Below, in pieces: positions 1 to 4,369 of a stretch of 6,687 nt of DNA. Each line of letters begins with the position of its first letter. Position 1 is the first letter of the stretch. The stretch comes from an uncultured Bacteroides sp. (GTDB lineage Bacteria > Bacteroidota > Bacteroidia > Bacteroidales > Bacteroidaceae), in assembly GCA_934716785.1 (NCBI GenBank), contig CAKUYM010000237.1, forward strand, positions 1-6,687, in the 5' to 3' direction. The position numbers and the translations under genes are program-made. Under the pieces are notes generated by a model. The model did no database searches and was not told the origin of the DNA. It worked only from the letters and a program-made list of their open reading frames with translations.

Positions 1-309
1 GAAAGCGTGAGTGTGGACGGTCTCGGCACTTTCCGCATGGTGATGGTGGCCCGCGGCAACGGCGTGGAAACGTCGGACGAGGTCTCCGCGGCGCAGGCCA
101 CGCTCACCGTCCGGTTCCAGCCTGCGACGACCAAGAACCATAACCGTACCCTCGCCACCCGCTCGATGGTGACCGGCGCCAAATGCGCCCGCTACGACAA
201 GCTTGTTTCCATGCCGGGCAGCGATGGCGGCGGTACCTCCGACGGCAGTAACCCGTCGGGCGGTGGCGGCAATGAGGGAGGCGGTGAGACACCGGATCCT
301 GCATCGTAA
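1..309 (+). CDS. HU-like DNA-binding protein, HU-HIG type (5' end missing)
   Basis: The gene is cut by the left edge, so only the last 102 codons are present, in frame from base 1 to TAA at 307-309. The visible part contains the end of an HU/IHF-like fold: a VDGLGTF-like segment, a strand with MVMVARGNGVET, and a beta strand ATLTVRFQP, followed by NRTLATRSMVTGAKCARYDKL. It finishes in a low-complexity tail of about 30 residues rich in Gly, Ser, Asp and Pro. This matches the Bacteroidetes HU family whose HU domain is joined to a glycine-rich tail (HU-HIG class, as I recall it). Members are presumed to bind DNA without strong sequence preference; their precise role is unknown. An amidase and a smalltalk-type peptide follow on the same strand, a neighbourhood I recall as common in Bacteroides. 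Its G+C content is much higher than that of the RHS genes. The family call is fairly secure, but the N-terminal half cannot be checked. Confidence 0.8.
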   Translation, partial: ESVSVDGLGTFRMVMVARGNGVETSDEVSAAQATLTVRFQPATTKNHNRTLATRSMVTGAKCARYDKLVSMPGSDGGGTSDGSNPSGGGGNEGGGETPDPAS

Positions 310-366
310 ACGTTTCCCGATGCGATGGCATGATACACAAAATGTAAACGACGACAGACTCTATCA

Positions 367-463
367 GAGTTAATCGGACTAAGACACGACTTGACTGGAA
401 CACGACCTGACTAAGACACGACTTGACTGGCTAAACCAGATTTGACTAAACGGATTTAACTAA
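367..463. repeat. Degenerate 16-base tandem repeat between HU-like and amidase genes
   Basis: The stretch is built from about six diverging copies of a unit near 16 bases. Units at 383-398 and 415-430 are identical (GACACGACTTGACTGG), and the unit between them at 399-414 differs at four positions (AACACGACCTGACTAA). Flanking copies at 367-382, 433-449 and 450-463 are more decayed and keep mainly the GACTAA or AACTAA end. As a consequence a 22-base perfect direct repeat is seen at 377-398 and 409-430. It lies wholly in the 176-base non-coding gap. It could be a slippage product, a protein-binding array or a remnant of recombination; the sequence alone does not say which. The rest of the gap (310-366 and 464-485) holds nothing I can name. 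Confidence 0.8.
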
Positions 464-485
464 ACTAACAATTATCCACTGACGT

Positions 486-929
486 ATGCGAATTATCAAC
501 TTGATCGTGGTGCACTGCAGTGCCACGCGGGAGGATTCTACACTCTCACCAGAGGCTTTGGACCTGATGCACCGGCGTCGCGGGTTTAACGGGACAGGCT
601 ACCATTACTACATCCGCAAGGATGGAACATGCCGCCTCACCCGTCCCCTCGAACGCATCGGAGCCCATGCGAAAGACTTCAACGCTCACTCGATAGGCAT
701 CTGTTATGAAGGTGGTCTGGACTGCCGGGGACGCCCGGCAGATATCCGGACTACGGCACAGCGGGCCACGCTCCGGCAACTCGTCCGGCAGTTGCAAGAG
801 AGATTCCCCGGCTGCCGGGTGTGCGGACACCGTGACCTATCACCGGACCTGAACGGTAACGGCGAGATAGAACCGGAAGAATGGATAAAACAGTGCCCAT
901 GCTTCGATGCCGCAAAGGAGTTCGGATAA
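486..929 (+). CDS. N-acetylmuramoyl-L-alanine amidase (Amidase_2, T7-lysozyme-like)
   Basis: This 147-residue protein should cut the bond between N-acetylmuramic acid and the L-alanine of the stem peptide in peptidoglycan, using one zinc ion. The T7 lysozyme active site can be read across its length. His10 lies in IVVHCSAT, Tyr39 in GYHYYIRKDG and His115 in CGHRDLSPD. Lys135 and Cys137 lie in KQCPCFD and match the K-x-C pair of T7 lysozyme. All three zinc ligands (His10, His115, Cys137) and the catalytic Tyr and Lys are therefore present, so the enzyme looks intact. Length is normal for a single-domain member. Residues 121-132 form an EF-hand-like loop between two zinc ligands. There is no signal peptide, so it is probably made in the cytosol, as phage endolysins are. 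No clear Shine-Dalgarno sequence precedes the ATG. It lies 176 bases after the HU-like gene and 72 bases before the small peptide gene, probably co-transcribed with at least the latter. Confidence 0.92.
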   Translation: MRIINLIVVHCSATREDSTLSPEALDLMHRRRGFNGTGYHYYIRKDGTCRLTRPLERIGAHAKDFNAHSIGICYEGGLDCRGRPADIRTTAQRATLRQLVRQLQERFPGCRVCGHRDLSPDLNGNGEIEPEEWIKQCPCFDAAKEFG

Positions 930-987
930 CTCCCGGCAGGCAGGGAATGCGGAAAACACAGAGTAAACACAACTATTTAAAGAATAG

Positions 988-996
988 AAAGGAGGT
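988..996 (+). promoter_or_regulatory. Strong Shine-Dalgarno ribosome binding site (AAAGGAGGT)
   Basis: AAAGGAGGT is close to a full complement of the 16S rRNA 3' end and ends five bases before the ATG at 1002. It fixes the start of the 33-codon gene and strongly supports its translation. It stands out because the other starts in this window (486, 1230, 4370) have no such site, which is the norm in Bacteroidetes. Confidence 0.8.
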
Positions 997-1001
997 AGAT
1001 T

Positions 1002-1103
1002 ATGGCAATGAAGAAAGGACTTTGGGATACAATCCTGAAAGTGGTTATCGCAGTGGCTTCGGCTTTGGCAGGCGTTTTGGGCGCTAATGCGATGAATTTG
1101 TAA
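1002..1103 (+). CDS. Smalltalk-type small hydrophobic protein, 33 aa
   Basis: The reading frame encodes 33 residues beginning MAMKKGLWDTILKVV and ending in ANAMNL, with TAA at 1101-1103. A short basic head (Lys4, Lys5) and Trp8 are followed by one hydrophobic helix from about residue 11 to 28, rich in Ala, Val, Gly and Leu. Small residues recur every four positions (Ala19-Ala23-Gly27 and Ser20-Gly24-Ala28), a pattern that favours helix packing in membranes. It matches the family I know by the NCBI name 'smalltalk protein', found in Bacteroides next to amidase and HU-like genes; its function is not established. A second ATG at 1008 is possible, but 1002 has better spacing from the strong ribosome binding site at 988-996. 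It is 72 bases after the amidase and is followed by a probable terminator. A membrane location is inferred from composition only. Confidence 0.82.
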   Translation: MAMKKGLWDTILKVVIAVASALAGVLGANAMNL

Positions 1104-1120
1104 GAAATGCCTGGTAGGTG

Positions 1121-1169
1121 AAAAAGTGCCTTCGGCAGATTAATTTTAACCGGCTGCCGGAGGCCTTTC
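1121..1169 (+). terminator. Probable intrinsic terminator after the small peptide gene
   Basis: Two arms, GCCTTCGGCAG at 1128-1138 and CTGCCGGAGGC at 1154-1164, pair over 11 bases with one G-U pair around a 15-base loop. An A-rich run precedes the left arm (1121-1125) and CTTT follows the right arm, so the U tract is short. Its place 25 bases after the stop of the small peptide gene and before the RHS operon fits the end of the cassette transcript. Each arm can also fold on itself (TGCC-TTC-GGCA and CCGG-CTG-CCGG), so a different structured element is possible. Confidence 0.55.
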
Positions 1170-1229
1170 AGACATGAAAATAAGACTGAACCGATTTATT
1201 AAACTATTCATTTTAAAAAACGACAATTT

Positions 1230-4200
1230 ATGAATAAACTATATCTACACAAAAACAAAATGAGACTGGGACAGTTGCCTTTCATAAGGGTAATGTTTGG
1301 CCTTCTCTTTTTTTCTGCTTCCATGCATGGGCAATCTACGAATACAATCTCATTGGATGTGCCGCAGGTTGTCCCGGTCTCTCCCATGGTGGCTGCCATG
1401 GAAAAATATCAGTCCTATCCGGTAAGCCACTGTACGGGCATTCCGGACATAACGGTACCATTATATGAGATTGTGGCGAGTGAAGTGACAATCCCTGTTA
1501 CATTGTCTTATCATTCTTCCGGTTTGAAGCCGAAAGAGCGCAGCGGTGTCGCCGGAACGGGATGGACGTTGAACCTGGAACCTTCAGTAAGCCGCCATAT
1601 CAATGGTGTGGCGGACGATAAATACAGGGAAGGCTGGTTTTACGTGGCAGGTGCCCAAGTTCCCTGGCAATCGGACCAACAGATGGAATTTTATGAAAAG
1701 CGGGCGAATAACGAGACTGATATACGTCCGGATAAATTCATTTACAAATTGCCTCATGGTGGGGGTAGCGGCTATTTTCGCACGCGTCACACACCTATGT
1801 GGACGGTTCCCCGCAACAACGACCTGGTGAAGTGGAATTATGACGACACGATGAATATTACGGACGAGAACGGCCTGCGATATTATTTTGGAGGAACCTG
1901 TGAGAAAACAGGGGATGACATCACCCGCTGGCTGTGCAGCTCCATCTGTTCCGCACGGCATCCGGAGCAGCAATTGGTGAGCTTCTCTTATCTTTCGCCC
2001 GTGCATTTCACCAATCCGAGCTCGTATTACAATTTGAACGGACAGTTGATATTCAAAGCTATAGACCAGCCTAATCGGGAGACGCTATTGGTAGACGGTA
2101 CTTCCTGTTATCGTGTTTGTCCTCCGGATGATTACCAATTTTCGGAAGAGATCAAAGAAGCCAGGTTGGAAAGTATCAGCCGGGATGAAGCCGGTGTCGG
2201 TTTTTCAGAACCGTCCCATTATACTGTCGGTGACATTGAGGCGGCTTTTGTGTCAGGAGTCGATTTTCTTGATAACCATTTATCTGTCAGTTATAAGCGT
2301 GTCGGGCGTGACGGCGCCACCTATAGCACGGTGCTTGACGAGATGAAGGTAAAAGACGGAGACGGAATGCTGGTACGTGCGATCAAATTTTATATCACTC
2401 CGTATAATGACAACACATCACTGACGAAGCTGGATTCGGTGCGTATCTCCTCACCCGGGGTGGAAGATCGCGTATGGTCTTTCGATTATGGAGATGTCCG
2501 TCGTGTGCCCTCGATCTATACGACCTCCGTAGACCATTGGGGATTCTGCAACGGTCCGGAAAACAGCGGACAAGGTAAGCTCCCGGATATACGGGAAGTG
2601 GTTTCGCTCGATCTTAGCGGTTTTTCGGACATGCATAGTTTTGTTGTGAATTATCCGGGTGTCAACCGTAATCCCAGTCCGGGTTATGCAGGGCTTGGTG
2701 TTCTATCCCGGATAATTGATCCGCAGGGGGTACAGACCCGCTTCAGTTATGAAGGAAACTATGGTGCTTTCCGGGACAGTCGCAAGGACGCGTCCCACCG
2801 GGATTATCTTCATCCTGTAGGCGGTTTGCGTGTTTCCTCGGTTGAAAGTTATGCCCCTCATACCAACCGGCGGATCAGGAAGAGTTATCAATACGGTCTG
2901 ACCATTCCGAACGTTCCGAATTATGAACCGGTCTGGGGTGGTGGCGCCATCAGGCACATAGTGACACAGCGCGATTATCAGTCGGATGGGATTGCCATCT
3001 ATAGAGATCCTGCAACCGATGCGGACTGGAAAGAGGAACTGACGATTTATGGCTCCATGCCAGTCTCCAATATTACGTTGCATGACGGTAGTGCTGTCAT
3101 GTACAATGTGGTGTCGGAGAAGACTTGGGGGGATGACGGTACTCAAACCACTACCATGTACTATTACGATGTGGAACGTCATGCTTTTGAAGACCTGTTG
3201 GTATGGGACGATAGTGATCCTTCTGGTTCCGTGAAACAATTTGTGGACGAATCCATTACCGAAGAGACAGAAGCTTTGGTGCGTCGCAAACCCTACTATT
3301 CGCATGAACCTTCCGGAGATTTCATCTATGGTAAAAGCAACCGGTTGTACGGTGCTTTGCTTCGCACGGAATATTACCGTGGCAGCGAACTGGTTTCAGT
3401 GGTGGAGAATAGTTATTCAGCAAAGAAGATTGAAAGCCAGCAAATACAGATATTGGTACCCGAACGGCATATTATCACAGGTTGGAAAGAGTTTGAGGAG
3501 AGTGTTTATTACGGTGATTATTCTGTCTTTACTACTCATTACGAAAATTTGGATATAGACACGTACCGGCAGTTGGATAAGGAAGTTACCAAGCGATATT
3601 ATACTTCCGAAGGTAAGCGGCATGTTTTCACCACCGAGAAGCGGTTTGCGTATGATTACGACTTTTTTGACCCCGGTTTTTCCTTAAAGCCCCGGCGGGT
3701 GGAAACCATGCGGAGTGACAGTACGACGGTGGTGGATACTTATGACTATCTGCTCAATTATCCCGCTATTCTTTCCTACCATAAGCATATGGAGGGAGAC
3801 AACAATCGGGAAAGCCGTATTCTTTTTAATACGGGTACTTGCCTTCCGCAGAAAGTGCAGTCGCGTACGGATAAACAGGCGAATTTTCGGGACGAAGTGG
3901 TTTACCGCCGCTATGACGCATCCGGCAATGCTGTCGAGATAGCTGGAAAGGATGGAACTCCCGTCAGTTTCCTCTGGAGTTATAACAACTGTTTCCCCAT
4001 TGCAAGAATAGAGAATGCGACAATCGATGAGGTATGCGCAGCTTTGGAGATTGAGTCGGCCGATGAATGGACATACGATAGTGTCCCGGGTTCCGATGTG
4101 CGGGTCAGAATCGGCTCTTTAAGAGAGAAACTTCCCGATGCACGCGTTACTACCTACGAATACGTTTCTCTGCACGGTGTGACGGCAATTACCGATCCTA

Positions 4201-4319
4201 ACGGTGTCACCACCCGCTTCGATTATGATAATTACAGCCGACTGACCGGCAGCTATTATCTGGATGCAAACGCCCGTAAAGTAATGTTGCAGAAGTATGT
4301 TTATCATTTCGGAAAATAA
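1230..4319 (+). CDS. Secreted RHS/YD-repeat family protein, complete, without core or toxin tip
   Basis: The protein has 1029 residues. Residues 1-34 look like a Sec signal peptide: basic head, hydrophobic run VMFGLLFFSAS, then HG before QS, with cleavage likely near residue 34. The region from about 63 carries the signature of Bacteroidetes RHS proteins: YPVSHCTGIPDITVPLYEI (63-81), LSYHSSGLK (92-100) and GVAGTGWTLN (106-115). The middle is a long run of Tyr/Asp-rich beta segments, weakly repetitive. Clear YD-type units appear only near the end: RRYDASGNAVEI (about 893-904), FLWSYNN (about 914-920) and ITDPNGVTTRFDYDNYSRL (about 987-1005). It then stops at YVYHFGK, so the usual RHS core and variable C-terminal toxin are absent. 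The likely form is a beta-rich shell or filament exported from the cytoplasm; its role is unknown. The start at 1230 has an A-rich leader and no Shine-Dalgarno sequence; Met11 (1260) is an alternative that still leaves a signal peptide. A second RHS gene follows after 50 bases, which suggests an operon. Confidence 0.88.
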   Translation: MNKLYLHKNKMRLGQLPFIRVMFGLLFFSASMHGQSTNTISLDVPQVVPVSPMVAAMEKYQSYPVSHCTGIPDITVPLYEIVASEVTIPVTLSYHSSGLKPKERSGVAGTGWTLNLEPSVSRHINGVADDKYREGWFYVAGAQVPWQSDQQMEFYEKRANNETDIRPDKFIYKLPHGGGSGYFRTRHTPMWTVPRNNDLVKWNYDDTMNITDENGLRYYFGGTCEKTGDDITRWLCSSICSARHPEQQLVSFSYLSPVHFTNPSSYYNLNGQLIFKAIDQPNRETLLVDGTSCYRVCPPDDYQFSEEIKEARLESISRDEAGVGFSEPSHYTVGDIEAAFVSGVDFLDNHLSVSYKRVGRDGATYSTVLDEMKVKDGDGMLVRAIKFYITPYNDNTSLTKLDSVRISSPGVEDRVWSFDYGDVRRVPSIYTTSVDHWGFCNGPENSGQGKLPDIREVVSLDLSGFSDMHSFVVNYPGVNRNPSPGYAGLGVLSRIIDPQGVQTRFSYEGNYGAFRDSRKDASHRDYLHPVGGLRVSSVESYAPHTNRRIRKSYQYGLTIPNVPNYEPVWGGGAIRHIVTQRDYQSDGIAIYRDPATDADWKEELTIYGSMPVSNITLHDGSAVMYNVVSEKTWGDDGTQTTTMYYYDVERHAFEDLLVWDDSDPSGSVKQFVDESITEETEALVRRKPYYSHEPSGDFIYGKSNRLYGALLRTEYYRGSELVSVVENSYSAKKIESQQIQILVPERHIITGWKEFEESVYYGDYSVFTTHYENLDIDTYRQLDKEVTKRYYTSEGKRHVFTTEKRFAYDYDFFDPGFSLKPRRVETMRSDSTTVVDTYDYLLNYPAILSYHKHMEGDNNRESRILFNTGTCLPQKVQSRTDKQANFRDEVVYRRYDASGNAVEIAGKDGTPVSFLWSYNNCFPIARIENATIDEVCAALEIESADEWTYDSVPGSDVRVRIGSLREKLPDARVTTYEYVSLHGVTAITDPNGVTTRFDYDNYSRLTGSYYLDANARKVMLQKYVYHFGK

Positions 4320-4369
4320 AAGGAATACAGGAAAACTGGATAATTTAAAAACTGACAAAACTGGAAATT

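Noticed and set aside
358..370. Small perfect hairpin ACTCT-ATC-AGAGT after the HU-like gene
   Set aside because: The stem has only five base pairs, is not G+C-rich and has no T run after it, so a terminator cannot be supported.
367..463. Possible CRISPR array
   Set aside because: The units are about 16 bases, directly adjacent and degenerate, with no spacers and no cas genes nearby.
441..475. Possible Bacteroides-type promoter (TTTG at 441-444) before the amidase
   Set aside because: No TAnnTTTG element lies at the right distance downstream; only a loose A+T-rich stretch is present.
1165..1229. Promoter for the RHS operon
   Set aside because: A promoter is expected in this A+T-rich stretch, but neither TTTG nor TAnnTTTG is found, so no site can be placed.
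1584..2006. A 140-codon open frame on the minus strand
   Set aside because: It is antisense to the conserved RHS N-terminal region and has no family features.
2703..3305. A 200-codon open frame on the minus strand
   Set aside because: It lies wholly antisense to the first RHS gene, has no recognisable domain, and fits the mirror of its codon pattern.
4141..4319. Toxin tip at the C-terminus of the first RHS protein
   Set aside because: The end is still ordinary YD-type sequence up to the stop codon, with no extra domain and no immunity-like gene after it.
4332..4365. Nine-base direct repeat AAAACTGGA in the gap between the RHS genes
   Set aside because: Two short copies in an A-rich gap are within chance expectation and do not form a larger structure.
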